From Thermoanaerobaculia bacterium (GTDB lineage Bacteria; Acidobacteriota; Thermoanaerobaculia; Multivoradales; Multivoraceae), in the NCBI GenBank assembly GCA_022823665.1, contig JAJEHN010000001.1, positions 62,001 to 126,000 on the forward strand: DNA of 64,000 bases. The letters are read 5' to 3'. Below, piece by piece: positions 16,671 through 26,049 of this stretch (position 1 is the first letter of the stretch; each line of letters begins with the position of its first letter). The notes beneath the pieces are model-generated. The model ran no database searches. It was given only the letters and a program-made list of their open reading frames with translations, and was not told the DNA's origin. A program made the position numbers and the translations under genes.

Positions 16671-18041
16671 CTAGCTCGCGACCTCGCTCTCGCTGCCCGG
16701 AAACAGCAGCCGGGCCATCCGGGTCTGGGAGCGGTGGACGAAGAGGATGACCTGGTCGTCCGGCCGGAGCATGTTGCTGCGCTCGGGCATGAACACGCGG
16801 TCGCCGCGCACGACAGCGCCCACGATCAGACCGCGCGGGGCCTGCAGATCGGCCAGCGTGGCGCCGGCCGCCGGACTCGCTTCGTGGATCACCCGCTGGA
16901 CGACCTGCACGGCGCCGTCCGCGAGGGTGACGAGATTCGCCTTGTAGCCATTGGCGACGAAGTTGCGAACGTGGTCGATCGCCAGCGAGTGGGGCGAAAC
17001 GAGCTCCACCTCGCCGACCCGCTTCCAGAGCCGGCTCGTCGTGTGGTGAATCAGCGCCACCACCCGGCGCACTCCCAGCTCCTGCGCGATAAGACCGGCG
17101 ACGACGTTGCTGTCGTCGTGGCTGGTGGCGGCGATCAGCACCTCGGCCCGACCGAGGCCCTCGCTCTCCATCGTCGCGGCATCGATCGGATCGCCGTGCA
17201 GCACCTCGACATCGGGGAAGGACTGCGCGAAGAACTCGGCCCGGCGCCGGTCGCGCTCGATCCAGCGAAGACGCTTCACCTCGTTCCGCAGCGCCTTGAC
17301 CACGGCAACGGCGGCCGGGCTGCCGCCCGCGATCGCCACGGTGTGAGGATGCTCGATCCGCGAGGCGAAGAGTTCTTCGACTTCGTGGGTCGACTGGGTG
17401 CGGCACAGGACCATGGCCAGATCGCCCGGCGACGCCCGCAGGTCCGGCCCCGGGATCGACAGCTCGTGCTCTCCGTCGAAGTAGCCGACGATACGCGCGT
17501 CCTCGGGCAGCGGCAGTTCGCTGAGCGGGAGACGGGCAACCGTGCTGCCGATCTGGACCTGGATCGTGCGGAGTTCGAACCGGCCCCGGGCCAGGTAGTC
17601 GACCTCGTGCGTGTGGTGGCCGAGCACGATGTTGAGGATCGCGTTCGTCGCCAGGCTCTGCGGCGAGAGGAGGAGGTCGGCCCCGAACAACCTCTCGTAG
17701 GAGCGGCGATAGACGGTCAGGTCCTCGGACGTGTCGATCCGCACGACGCAGCGCTTGGCGCCGAGGTTGCGGGCGATGACTGACGCCACCAGGTTCGCCT
17801 CCTCCGAGGAGGACGCGGCGATGAAGAGCTCCGCCTGAGCGACGTTCGCCCGCTCCAGCACGGCCTGGTGGGCACCGTTTCCGACCACGAACGCCGCGTC
17901 GAGCTCCTCCTCGATCCGCTCGCTCATTGCCGGATCGACGTCGATCAGCGTGAGGCTCCGCCCTTCGCGACCGAAGGCCTCGGCGATGTGGAAACCCATG
18001 TCGCCGATTCCCATCACGCAGAAGTGGCCGTTCGCACTCAC
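16671..18041 (-). CDS. trkA: Trk system potassium uptake regulatory protein
   Basis: The 456 residues contain two RCK repeats, each a Rossmann domain plus a TrkA-C subdomain, the same architecture and length as E. coli TrkA. The first nucleotide site is HFCVMGIGDMGFHIAEAF with ESLTLIDVD-like sequence after it. The second starts TVAIAGGSPAAVAVVKAL, a less canonical glycine loop. It binds NAD(H) on the cytoplasmic face of a TrkH-type channel, but no TrkH gene is in view, so a lone copy is possible. The GTG at 18041 is chosen because homology begins there and the divergent DUF1801 gene lies just upstream; a TATGCT sits 9 bases before it with no Shine-Dalgarno sequence. Confidence 0.88.
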   Translation of the reverse strand: MSANGHFCVMGIGDMGFHIAEAFGREGRSLTLIDVDPAMSERIEEELDAAFVVGNGAHQAVLERANVAQAELFIAASSSEEANLVASVIARNLGAKRCVVRIDTSEDLTVYRRSYERLFGADLLLSPQSLATNAILNIVLGHHTHEVDYLARGRFELRTIQVQIGSTVARLPLSELPLPEDARIVGYFDGEHELSIPGPDLRASPGDLAMVLCRTQSTHEVEELFASRIEHPHTVAIAGGSPAAVAVVKALRNEVKRLRWIERDRRRAEFFAQSFPDVEVLHGDPIDAATMESEGLGRAEVLIAATSHDDSNVVAGLIAQELGVRRVVALIHHTTSRLWKRVGEVELVSPHSLAIDHVRNFVANGYKANLVTLADGAVQVVQRVIHEASPAAGATLADLQAPRGLIVGAVVRGDRVFMPERSNMLRPDDQVILFVHRSQTRMARLLFPGSESEVAS

Positions 18042-18134
18042 CGCCCGTGGAGCATAAGCCAAGAGAAGCCCCCGCAACCCGTCCAACCGTCTGCTACGGT
18101 AGCCGCTTCCGTCCGCGCCGGCGGGCCGAACGAG

Positions 18135-18554
18135 ATGGCCGAACTGAAGACGAAGAAGAACGACGCCAGCGTCGAGGGATTCCTGACCGGCGTCGAGAAC
18201 GAGCGGCGCCGCGAGGACAGCTTCGTCGTCCTCGAGATGATGAAGCGAATCACCGGCGAAGAACCGACGATGTGGGGTTCCTCCATCGTCGGCTTCGGCA
18301 GCTACCACTACCGGTACGCGAGCGGTCGCGAGGGCGACTGGCCGCGCATTGGCTTCTCGCCGCGTAAACAGAGCCTGACGCTCTACGTGATGCCCGGGTT
18401 CTCGAACTACGACGACCTGCTGTCACGGCTCGGCAAGCACCGGACGGGCAAGTCCTGCCTCTACGTCAACAAGCTCGCCGATGTCGACATGGACGTACTG
18501 GAGCAGCTCATCCGCAGTTCTCTCGACGCGATGCGCGAGATGTACCCCGAGTAG
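18135..18554 (+). CDS. DUF1801 domain protein
   Basis: The 139-residue protein covers one complete DUF1801 domain: VEGFLTGVENERRREDSFVVLEMMKRITGEEPTMWGSSIVGFGSYHYRYASG, then WPRIGFSPRKQSLTLYVMPGF. The family shares the YdhG/YjbR-like fold whose role is not settled; iron handling has been proposed for relatives. The ATG at 18135 begins the domain, preceded by a weak GAACGAG. It diverges from trkA and is followed 11 bases later by the enoyl-CoA hydratase. Confidence 0.85.
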   Translation: MAELKTKKNDASVEGFLTGVENERRREDSFVVLEMMKRITGEEPTMWGSSIVGFGSYHYRYASGREGDWPRIGFSPRKQSLTLYVMPGFSNYDDLLSRLGKHRTGKSCLYVNKLADVDMDVLEQLIRSSLDAMREMYPE

Positions 18555-18565
18555 CGAGAAAGCGA

Positions 18566-19363
18566 ATGGACTACGAACGGATCCTGCTCGAACGGGACGG
18601 CAACCTCGCCACGATCACCCTGAACCACCCGGAAGTGCTGAACGCCACGGACGCCCGGATGGTCGGGGAACTGACCGACGCCGTACTCCAGATTCGCGAC
18701 CCCGCGAGCGGTGTCCGGGCTCTCCTGCTCACCGGAGCCGGTCGCGCCTTCTGTTCCGGGGCCAACCTCTCGGGACGGGGCGACCAACCAGAGGACGGTC
18801 CCCAACCCACCGCTCGCGAGGGTCTGCGCAACAGCTACCACCCCCTGCTGCTCTCCCTGCGCGACCTGGACATGCCCATCGTCACCGCGGTCCATGGCGC
18901 GGCGGCCGGCGTCGGCATGAGTTTCGCTCTGATCGGCGACATGGTCTGCGCCTCGAAGCAGGCCTTCTTCCTCCAGGCCTTCGCGCGCATCGGCCTGGTC
19001 CCCGACGGCGGCGCCACGTTCATGCTGCCCCGCCTGATCGGCTGGGGCCGCGCGGTCGAACTCTCGATGCTCGCCGAACGTCTGCCGGCCGACAAGGCGT
19101 TCCAGTGGGGCCTGGTCAACCGGCTCTACGACGACCGGGACTCCCTGATGGAGGGCGCCACGGAACTCGCCCACCGCCTGGCCAACGGGCCGCGCTCGCT
19201 GGCCCTGATTCGCAAGGCCTACTGGGCGACCTGGCAGAACGTCTACGAGCAACAGCTCGACCTGGAAGCCAGGCTGCAGGCGGAGGCCGGCGCCACCGAG
19301 GACTCCCGCGAAGGCGTGATGGCCTTCCTCGAGAAGCGGCCCGCCGAGTTCAAGGGACGCTGA
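18566..19363 (+). CDS. Enoyl-CoA hydratase/isomerase family protein
   Basis: This is a 265-residue crotonase-fold enzyme. The oxyanion-hole segments are GAGRAFCSGANLSG and VHGAAAGVGMSFALIGDMVCAS, and LVPDGGATFMLPRLIGWGRAVELSML holds the second active-site region. The helix ends with an ECH-like VAFLEKRPAEFKGR tail. The position equivalent to the second catalytic Glu reads Asp (PDGGAT), a pattern seen in PaaB/PaaG-type isomerases and in some hydratases, so hydration is likely but not certain. It lies just upstream of the PQQ dehydrogenase, with no evident pathway link. Confidence 0.88.
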   Translation: MDYERILLERDGNLATITLNHPEVLNATDARMVGELTDAVLQIRDPASGVRALLLTGAGRAFCSGANLSGRGDQPEDGPQPTAREGLRNSYHPLLLSLRDLDMPIVTAVHGAAAGVGMSFALIGDMVCASKQAFFLQAFARIGLVPDGGATFMLPRLIGWGRAVELSMLAERLPADKAFQWGLVNRLYDDRDSLMEGATELAHRLANGPRSLALIRKAYWATWQNVYEQQLDLEARLQAEAGATEDSREGVMAFLEKRPAEFKGR

Positions 19364-19368
19364 TCCCG

Positions 19369-21327
19369 GTGCTCGCCCGTTCGCTTCTCGCTGCCTCGCT
19401 CACCTTCTCCACCGCGGCGCTGGCGGCGCAGGAGACGATCGAGTGGCGCCACTACGCCGCCGACCGCGCCAGCACGAAGTACTCGCCGGCGGCCCAGGTC
19501 GACGCCTCGAACGTGGCGGCACTCGAAGTCGCCTGGCGCTGGGTCACACCCGACAGCCGGGTCGAGGCGCAGACCCTGGCCGGCGACCTCAAGGGCACGC
19601 CGCTGATGGTGAACGACACGCTGTACGCCGTGTCGGCCATGAACCTGGTGAGCGCCGTCGATCCCGCGACCGGCGAAGAGCTCTGGACCTACGATCCGAA
19701 GGCCTACGAGCGCGGCATCCCGACCCACGGCGGCTTCACCCAGCGCGGCATCGAGTACTGGGAACACCGCGGCATGGAGCGGATCGTCCTGGTCACCGGC
19801 ACCCACCAGCTCGTGTCCCTCGACGCGAAGACGGGCAAGCCGGACCTCGAGTTCGGCGAAGCCGGGATGGTCGACATGCGCGGCGACATCGGCCGGCCGG
19901 ACCAGATGCGCGAGACCGGCGCCAACTCGCCCGGCATCGTCTGCGGCGACACCGTGCTGATGGGCATGACGATCATGGACTTCTCCCTCACCCAGGAGAT
20001 GCCGGCCGGGCACATCCGCGGCTACGACATCCGCACCGGCCGGAAGAAGTGGACCTTCCACACCGTGCCCCAGGGCGGCGAGCCCGGCGCCGAGACCTGG
20101 CACGACGAGTCCTGGCGCTACTCGGGCAACACGAACGTGTGGTCGTGGATGAGCTGCGACGACGAGACCGGCTGGGTCTACTTCGGCACCGGCACGCCGA
20201 CCAGCGACTACTACGGCGGTCACCGCCACGGCGACAACCTCTACGCCGAGAGCCTGGTCACCATCGACACGGCGACCGGCGAAAAGAAGTGGCACTTCCA
20301 GGCGGTGCGGCACGGCCTGTGGGACTACGACTTTCCGTGCGCGCCGATCCTGCTCGACATCGAGGTCGACGGAGAGTTGATCGAGGCGGTGGCCCAGGTC
20401 AGCAAGCAGGCCTTCACCTACGTCTTCGACCGGAAGACCGGCGAGCCGGTGTGGCCGATCGAGGAACGCAAGGTCCCCGAGAGCCTGGTCCCCGGCGAAT
20501 GGACCGCGAGCATGCAGCCCTTCCCCACGAAGCCGCCGCCCTTCGACCGCCAGGGCGTCCGCGAGAGCGACCTGATCGACTTCACGCCGGAGCTCAACGC
20601 GAAGGCGCTGGAGATCTACCGGAAGACGCTCCTCGGAGGTCCGATGTTCACGCCGCCCACCCTGGCCGGCGAGGGCCGGAGGGTGATGGCCCAGTTGCCC
20701 GGGCAGGCGGGCGGTGCGAACTGGGGCGGCGCCGCCGTCGACCCGAACAGCGGCGTCCTGTTCGTCCCGTCGCAGACGCGCCTGGGCACGATGGCGCTCA
20801 TCCCGCCGACAGCGCGCCAGCCCTCGGACCGCGACTACCTGCCGGCGTTCACTTTTCCCGCGGGCCCCGATGGTCTGCCGCTGGTCAAGCCTCCCTGGAG
20901 CCGGCTCACCGCAATCGACCTGAACCGGGGCGAGATCGTCTGGCAGACGCCGGTCGGCGACGGTCCACGCGATCATCCGGCGATCGCGGATCTCGATCTG
21001 GGACCGCTCGGCGCCTGGCCGCTCGCCGGCCTGACGCCGGGCTGGCCGATGGCGACCGCCACGCTCGTGTTCGTCGTCACCAGCGAGCGGGTGCGCGGCA
21101 CGTACCAGGAGGAGGACGCCGGCCTGGGGCGCCGTGGGCCGTCGACCGGTTTCCTCTATGCCTTCGACAAGGCGACCGGCGAGCAGGTCTGGCGCACCGA
21201 GCTGCCCGACACCCCGGGCGGCGGTCCGATGACCTACGTCGTCGGGGATCGCCAGTTCATCGTCGTGCCCGTCGGAGACCGTGGCCAGGAACACTCCCTG
21301 GTCGCCTACGCGCTGCCGGCCGGCTAG
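19369..21327 (+). CDS. Secreted PQQ-dependent dehydrogenase (glucose dehydrogenase-like quinoprotein)
   Basis: The 652-residue protein has a signal peptide (LARSLLAASLTFSTAALAAQ) and an eight-bladed quinoprotein propeller. The opening WRHYAADRASTKYSPAAQVDASNVAALEVAWRW is diagnostic, as are HGLWDYDFPCAPILLDI and GANWGGAAVDPNSGVLFVPS. It acts in the periplasm, passing electrons from a sugar or alcohol to the quinone pool or a cytochrome. No transmembrane N-terminal helices are present, so it is the soluble type. The frame is open far upstream, but the signal peptide fixes the start at the GTG 19369, with AAGGGAC about 11 bases before it. PQQ biosynthesis genes are not in the window. Confidence 0.9.
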   Translation: MLARSLLAASLTFSTAALAAQETIEWRHYAADRASTKYSPAAQVDASNVAALEVAWRWVTPDSRVEAQTLAGDLKGTPLMVNDTLYAVSAMNLVSAVDPATGEELWTYDPKAYERGIPTHGGFTQRGIEYWEHRGMERIVLVTGTHQLVSLDAKTGKPDLEFGEAGMVDMRGDIGRPDQMRETGANSPGIVCGDTVLMGMTIMDFSLTQEMPAGHIRGYDIRTGRKKWTFHTVPQGGEPGAETWHDESWRYSGNTNVWSWMSCDDETGWVYFGTGTPTSDYYGGHRHGDNLYAESLVTIDTATGEKKWHFQAVRHGLWDYDFPCAPILLDIEVDGELIEAVAQVSKQAFTYVFDRKTGEPVWPIEERKVPESLVPGEWTASMQPFPTKPPPFDRQGVRESDLIDFTPELNAKALEIYRKTLLGGPMFTPPTLAGEGRRVMAQLPGQAGGANWGGAAVDPNSGVLFVPSQTRLGTMALIPPTARQPSDRDYLPAFTFPAGPDGLPLVKPPWSRLTAIDLNRGEIVWQTPVGDGPRDHPAIADLDLGPLGAWPLAGLTPGWPMATATLVFVVTSERVRGTYQEEDAGLGRRGPSTGFLYAFDKATGEQVWRTELPDTPGGGPMTYVVGDRQFIVVPVGDRGQEHSLVAYALPAG

Positions 21328-21330
21328 GAG

Positions 21331-22011
21331 TCAACGACGCTTCGACAGACGGGCGCCGGGTGGATCGCTGATCCACTCCGCCCCCTGCTCCCAGCCGTCG
21401 TCGAACACCGTGTCGCGGATCGGCCGGCGCCGGAGTGGACCGTGGCGTCCCAACGGCTTGCCGATCGTGATCGTGAGCGACAGTTCGACGTTGTCCGGGA
21501 TCTCCAGGATCTCCCGCAGTTCGCCGGCCACCGCGTTGTGCCAGCCGCTGTAGCAGGCGCCGTAACCCAGCGCCCTCGCCATGAGGAACAGGTTCTGGCA
21601 CGCCGGGAAGACGGAAGCGCCCTCCGAGTGAGTCAGCGCCCGGTAGCGGACGTAACAGGCGATGACGACAGCCGGGATCCGCTCGAAGTGATCGACGTAG
21701 TGCTGGATCGCCCGGTTGACCCTCGACTTCGGCGAGTTTGGATCGGCGGCCGAGCCCCGGTTCCAGCCCTCCTCCTCCATCTTGCGGCCCCAGCCGCGGC
21801 GGAAGGACTCACCCAGCAGCCGGCGGGCGCGCCGCGCCCGGGGACCGTCCCGCAGGACGACGAACCGGAAGGGCTGGCGGTTCGTACCGGACGGCGCCCG
21901 GCTCGCCGCGTAGAGGATCTTCGCCAGGTCCGCGTCCGGGATCGGCTCGGGGCTGTAGCGCCGCACGGAACGCGCGGTGGAGAGCAGTTCGAAGAAGTCG
22001 TCGGTGTCCAT
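21331..22011 (-). CDS. Nitroreductase family protein
   Basis: This is a 226-residue FMN enzyme. The N-terminal LLSTARSVRRYSPEPIPDADLAKILYAASRAPSGTNRQPFRFVVL contains the FMN-phosphate Arg pair and the conserved PSG(T)NxQP loop. The C-terminal YGACYSGWHNAVAGELREILEIPDNVELSLTITIGKPLG is also standard. It reduces nitroaromatics, quinones or an unknown metabolite with NAD(P)H. Its stop lies 3 bases from the convergent dehydrogenase stop, leaving no room for a separate terminator. Confidence 0.9.
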   Translation of the reverse strand: MDTDDFFELLSTARSVRRYSPEPIPDADLAKILYAASRAPSGTNRQPFRFVVLRDGPRARRARRLLGESFRRGWGRKMEEEGWNRGSAADPNSPKSRVNRAIQHYVDHFERIPAVVIACYVRYRALTHSEGASVFPACQNLFLMARALGYGACYSGWHNAVAGELREILEIPDNVELSLTITIGKPLGRHGPLRRRPIRDTVFDDGWEQGAEWISDPPGARLSKRR

Positions 22012-22134
22012 GGAGCGTACGATCCCCCACGCGCGAAGCCCTCGTCAAGCGATAGGATCAGCCGGTTCTTCCGCTTACTTCCCACTGTGACGCGCCCACG
22101 CACGCGTGCGGCGCCGACCCAGAGGAATCCCACG

Positions 22135-23463
22135 ATGCAGAAACTCAGCCGTACTGTTCTTCCCCTGGCCATGCTCCTGGTCGCCTCCGCGGCGTCGGCC
22201 CAACGCAGCCAACTGGACCTGCAGGTGCACGACATGAACGGCGCGGAAATCGGACCGGTCAACGTCACCGTGTTCTCGCCCCAGGGCGAGATCGTCGTGC
22301 AGGACGCCACGCGCAAGAACGGCCGTCTGCGGCTTCGCCTGACGGTGCTGGAGGAACCCTACAGGCTGCTGCTGCAGATGGACGGGCACCCGGAGCGCGA
22401 GCTCGAAGTACAACTCGCCGAGGGCCGGGACAGGACGCTGACGGTTCAGCTCTGGGACGAGGAAACGGCCCGCAAGCAGCAGGCGATCGACGCCTTCAAC
22501 GAAGGCATCGGCAAGATCCAGGCGGGCGACGCCGCCGGGGCCCTGCCCCTGTTCGAGCAGGCGGTCGAGATCGACCCGACGATCGCCGCGGCGCATCGGA
22601 CGATCGCGGCCATCCTGCACAACCTGGGGAGACTCGACGACGCGCTCGAACCCGCGAGCAGGTATGTCGAGATGGAGCCGATCCCGCCCGACTTCGCCAC
22701 CATGTTCTTCGACATCTTCGCGGCCGGCGGCGATCCCCGCGCCGAGGAGGCGAAGCAACTCGCGATCGAGGCCGGCATGGGCGCAGACCTCGCCCCCGGC
22801 ATCTTCTCGCAGGGCGTTCAGGCGGTCCGCGCCGGCGACGACGAAGGCGCCGTCGAGCTCTTCCGCGAGGCGGCATCGCTCAATCCGGGGCTCCACCAGG
22901 CCTACCGGAACATCGGCACGATCTACTTCAACGACGGGAAGTACGACGAAGCCCTCGTGGAGCTCGACCGCACCCTGGAAATGGACCCGCGCAACCAGGA
23001 AGCGCTGCGCATGAAGTACTTCTCCTTCGCCTCGCTCGGCCGACTCGACGACTCGATCGAGGCGGGCAAGGCGTGGCTCGAGGTCAACCCCACCGCCGGC
23101 AGACAGGTGCAGTTCCAGGCCCAGCAGCTCTTCGACCAGGAGGCCTTCGGCAACGCGAAGCTCTACGACCAGTCGCTCATCGCCTGGGACGACAGCCACC
23201 CGCGCGCCCACTTCCGGCTCGGCGTGATCTACCGCCGCAGCGCCGATTCAGGCCCGGCCAGGGAACACCTGACGAAGTACCTGGAATCAGCGCCGGACGA
23301 CGAGGACGCGGAAGACCTGGCGAGGGCCCACTACGAACTCGGGATCCTCGCGGTGAACGCGAGCGACACGGACGCCGCCCGCGAGCACCTGAGCAAGTCG
23401 CTGGAGCTGGATCCGGAGGGCGAGTTCGCCGACGTGGCGCGCGCGGCCCTCGAAGGCTTGTAG
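22135..23463 (+). CDS. Secreted tetratricopeptide-repeat protein
   Basis: This 442-residue protein has a signal peptide (MQKLSRTVLPLAMLLVASAASAQ). A short beta domain at residues 24-105 (LDLQVHDMNGAEIGPVNVTVFSPQGEIVVQDATRKNGRLRLRL) resembles carboxypeptidase-regulatory or SpaA-like folds. TPR repeats then run to the end, with clear copies at AAAHRTIAAILHNLGRLDDAL, HQAYRNIGTIYFNDGKYDEAL and ARAHYELGILAVNASDTDAAR. It is probably a periplasmic scaffold. An AGAGGA about 9 bases before the ATG supports the start. The stop region forms a GGCCGCGCGGCC palindrome between it and the convergent sdhB. Confidence 0.88.
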   Translation: MQKLSRTVLPLAMLLVASAASAQRSQLDLQVHDMNGAEIGPVNVTVFSPQGEIVVQDATRKNGRLRLRLTVLEEPYRLLLQMDGHPERELEVQLAEGRDRTLTVQLWDEETARKQQAIDAFNEGIGKIQAGDAAGALPLFEQAVEIDPTIAAAHRTIAAILHNLGRLDDALEPASRYVEMEPIPPDFATMFFDIFAAGGDPRAEEAKQLAIEAGMGADLAPGIFSQGVQAVRAGDDEGAVELFREAASLNPGLHQAYRNIGTIYFNDGKYDEALVELDRTLEMDPRNQEALRMKYFSFASLGRLDDSIEAGKAWLEVNPTAGRQVQFQAQQLFDQEAFGNAKLYDQSLIAWDDSHPRAHFRLGVIYRRSADSGPAREHLTKYLESAPDDEDAEDLARAHYELGILAVNASDTDAAREHLSKSLELDPEGEFADVARAALEGL

Positions 23464-23480
23464 GCCGCGCGGCCGGGCGG

Positions 23481-24239
23481 CTACGCCCGCGAACCGCCCG
23501 AGAACACGCGGAAGAGTCTCTTCAGCGGGTCGTAGAACTCCGACACGACCCGCTCCTTGAGCGGGATGATCGCGTTGTCGGTGATCGTGATGTGCTCGGG
23601 GCAGACCTTCGTGCAGCACTTCGTGATGTTGCAGTAGCCGATCCCCTCGTCCTGCTTGAGCGACGCGAGGCGGTCCCTCGTGTCGAGGGGATGCATCTCG
23701 AGCGCCGCGTTGTAGACGAAGAAGCGCGGGCCGACGAACTCGTCGTGCAGATGGTGGTCCCGCAGCACGTGGCAGACGTCCTGGCACAGGAAGCACTCGA
23801 TGCACTTGCGGAACTCCTGGACCCGTTCCACGTCCTCCTGGGCGATCCGCCAGGTGCCGTCCTCGGCGTCCGGCGGCCTTGGCTCGAAGGGCTCGATCTT
23901 CTTCTTCACCTCGTAGTTCCAGGACACGTCGCAGACGAGGTCGCGGATCACCGGGAACGCCCGCATCGGTTCAACGGTCACCGGGCGGTCCGCCGGCAGG
24001 TCGCTCATCCGCGTCATGCACATGAGGCGCGGATTGCCGTTCACCTCCGCGGAGCACGACCCGCACTTGCCGGCCTTGCAGTTCCAGCGGACGGCGAGGT
24101 CGTTCGCCGACTCGGCCTGGATCTGGTGCACCGCGTCGAGGACGACCATGCCCTCCGTGACGTCCGTCGTGTAGTCCCGGTAGCCGCCCTCGCCTTCGGC
24201 GCCGTCCTGGCGCCAGATCCTGAACTCTGTCGCGGCCAT
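23481..24239 (-). CDS. sdhB: Succinate dehydrogenase / fumarate reductase iron-sulfur subunit
   Basis: It carries electrons from FAD to quinone. The three cluster motifs are present: the plant-ferredoxin type CKAGKCGSCSAEVNGNPRLMC for [2Fe-2S], then CIECFLCQDVC and CCTKVCPEHI for the [4Fe-4S]/[3Fe-4S] pair. The 252-residue length fits. The C-terminus and the cysteine spacing resemble the mycobacterial Sdh1 type rather than E. coli SdhB. It starts one base after the sdhA stop, so sdhC-sdhA-sdhB form a tight operon. Confidence 0.92.
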   Translation of the reverse strand: MAATEFRIWRQDGAEGEGGYRDYTTDVTEGMVVLDAVHQIQAESANDLAVRWNCKAGKCGSCSAEVNGNPRLMCMTRMSDLPADRPVTVEPMRAFPVIRDLVCDVSWNYEVKKKIEPFEPRPPDAEDGTWRIAQEDVERVQEFRKCIECFLCQDVCHVLRDHHLHDEFVGPRFFVYNAALEMHPLDTRDRLASLKQDEGIGYCNITKCCTKVCPEHITITDNAIIPLKERVVSEFYDPLKRLFRVFSGGSRA

Positions 24240-24240
24240 C

Positions 24241-26049
24241 TCAGCCCATCTCCTCGACCAGCCTGGTCAGTTCGTCGCTCATCGGCTCCACCGGCATCTC
24301 CTCGACCACCATCTCGCCGTCAGCACCCTTCGCGGCCCGGATGATCACCTTGCCGAAACGCTCGTCCTTCTGCGGGTAGTCGTCGCGGAACTGGGCGCCG
24401 CGGCTCTCGCGGCGCAGCAGGCCGGCACGGGCGACCGCCTCGGACACGACGAGCAGCGGGTGCAGGTCGAGCGCGGTGTGCCAGCCCGGGTTGTACTCCC
24501 GGTTGCCGGGCGCCGACACGGCCTTCGCCCGGTCGCTCAGCCGGCCGATCTCCTCGATCGCCTCCTCCAGCTCCGACTCGATGCGGACGATGCCGACCTT
24601 CTCCTGCATCAGATCCTGGAGTTCGTGCTGGATCTGGTACGGCCCTTCGCCGCCTTCCCGTTCGAGCGGCTCGAGAGCTTCCTTCATCCCTGCTTCGACC
24701 GCGGCCTGGTCGAGCCGGATGTCGCCTTGCTCGCGGGCGAAGGCGGCCGCGTACTCGCCGGCCCGCTTGCCGAACACGAGCAGGTCGGACAGCGAGTTGC
24801 CGCCCAGCCGGTTCGCGCCGTGCAGTCCCGCCGCGCACTCGCCGGCGGCGTACAGTCCCGGCACGGACGACATCTGGCTCTCGGCGTCGACCCGCACGCC
24901 GCCCATCACGTAGTGGGTCGTCGGCCCGACCTCCATCCTCTCCTTCGTGATGTCGAGGCCGGCCAGCTCCTTGAACTGGTGGTACATCGACGGGAGCTTC
25001 TTCCTGATGTGGTCCTCGGAGTTGCTGATCTTCTCCTTGATCCAGGCGATGTCGAGATACACGCCGCCGTGGGGCGAGCCCTTGCCCGCCTTGATCTGGT
25101 CCACGATGCAGCGGGCGACATGGTCCCGGGTCAGGAGCTCAGGCGGACGCCGCGCGTCGCGGTCGCCGACGACGTAGCGCCAGCCCTCCTCGGCACTGTC
25201 GGCCGTCTGATCCTTGTACAGGGGAGGAATGTCGTCGAACATGAAGCGCTCGCCGTCCGAGTTCAGCAGGACCCCGCCCTCGCCGCGCACGCCTTCCGTG
25301 ACGAGAATGCCGCGGACGCTGGGCGGCCAGACCATCCCGGTCGGGTGGAACTGGACGAACTCCATGTCGATCAGGTCGGCGCCGGCGTCGTAGGCCAGGG
25401 TGTGGCCGTCGCCGGTGTACTCCCAACTGTTGCTGGTGATCTTGAAGGCCCGGCCGATGCCGCCCGTGGCGAGCACGACAGCCTTGGCCCGGTAGACGCG
25501 GAACCGGCCGCGCTCCCGGTCGTAGGCCAAAGCGCCGGCGACGCGGCCGTCGTCCAGCAGCAGCCGGAACACCGTGTACTCCATGTGGAAGTCGATGCCC
25601 CGGTGGATGCCGTGATCCTGCAGGGTCCGGATCATCTCGAGCCCCGTGCGGTCGCCGACGTGGGCGAGGCGCGGGTAGCGGTGGCCCCCGAAGTTCCGCT
25701 GCAGGATGCGGCCGTCCTTCGTGCGGTCGAACAGGGCCCCCCAGGCCTCGAGCTCCAGCGCCCGTTCCGGCGCCTCCTTCGCGTGGATCTCGGCCATCTT
25801 CGGGTTGCTCAGGTACTGACCGCCGCGCAGCGTGTCCGTGACGTGGACCTTCCAGTCGTCGCGCTCGTCCACGTTGCCGATCGCGGCCGCCATTCCGCCC
25901 TCGGCCATCACCGTGTGCGCCTTGCCGAGCAGGGACTTGCAGATCACGCCGCAGGAGGCGCCCGCGGCCGAGGCTTCGATCGCGGCGCGCAGGCCGGCGC
26001 CGCCCGCGCCGACCACCAGCACGTCGTACTCGTACGGTGTCTGGTCCAT
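24241..26049 (-). CDS. sdhA: Succinate dehydrogenase / fumarate reductase flavoprotein subunit
   Basis: The 602-residue catalytic subunit oxidises succinate at a covalently bound FAD. The dinucleotide site is YDVLVVGAGGAGLRAAIEAS. The His in KAHTVMAEGG is the expected attachment point for 8-alpha-histidyl FAD. EFVQFHPTGM and HGANRLGGNSLSDLLVFGKRAG provide the substrate-binding and catalytic residues. The ATG at 26049 shares one base with the sdhC stop (TGATG), so translation is coupled. The upstream-open reading of this frame is only a shadow of sdhC. Confidence 0.95.
   Translation of the reverse strand: MDQTPYEYDVLVVGAGGAGLRAAIEASAAGASCGVICKSLLGKAHTVMAEGGMAAAIGNVDERDDWKVHVTDTLRGGQYLSNPKMAEIHAKEAPERALELEAWGALFDRTKDGRILQRNFGGHRYPRLAHVGDRTGLEMIRTLQDHGIHRGIDFHMEYTVFRLLLDDGRVAGALAYDRERGRFRVYRAKAVVLATGGIGRAFKITSNSWEYTGDGHTLAYDAGADLIDMEFVQFHPTGMVWPPSVRGILVTEGVRGEGGVLLNSDGERFMFDDIPPLYKDQTADSAEEGWRYVVGDRDARRPPELLTRDHVARCIVDQIKAGKGSPHGGVYLDIAWIKEKISNSEDHIRKKLPSMYHQFKELAGLDITKERMEVGPTTHYVMGGVRVDAESQMSSVPGLYAAGECAAGLHGANRLGGNSLSDLLVFGKRAGEYAAAFAREQGDIRLDQAAVEAGMKEALEPLEREGGEGPYQIQHELQDLMQEKVGIVRIESELEEAIEEIGRLSDRAKAVSAPGNREYNPGWHTALDLHPLLVVSEAVARAGLLRRESRGAQFRDDYPQKDERFGKVIIRAAKGADGEMVVEEMPVEPMSDELTRLVEEMG

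Noticed and set aside
18481..21327. A 948-codon reading for the PQQ dehydrogenase
   Set aside because: The first 296 codons cross the enoyl-CoA hydratase in a wrong frame. The signal peptide and homology start at 19369.
22120..22135. Upstream extension of the TPR gene
   Set aside because: The frame is open for 231 codons upstream but crosses the nitroreductase on the other strand; AGAGGA and the signal peptide fix the ATG at 22135.
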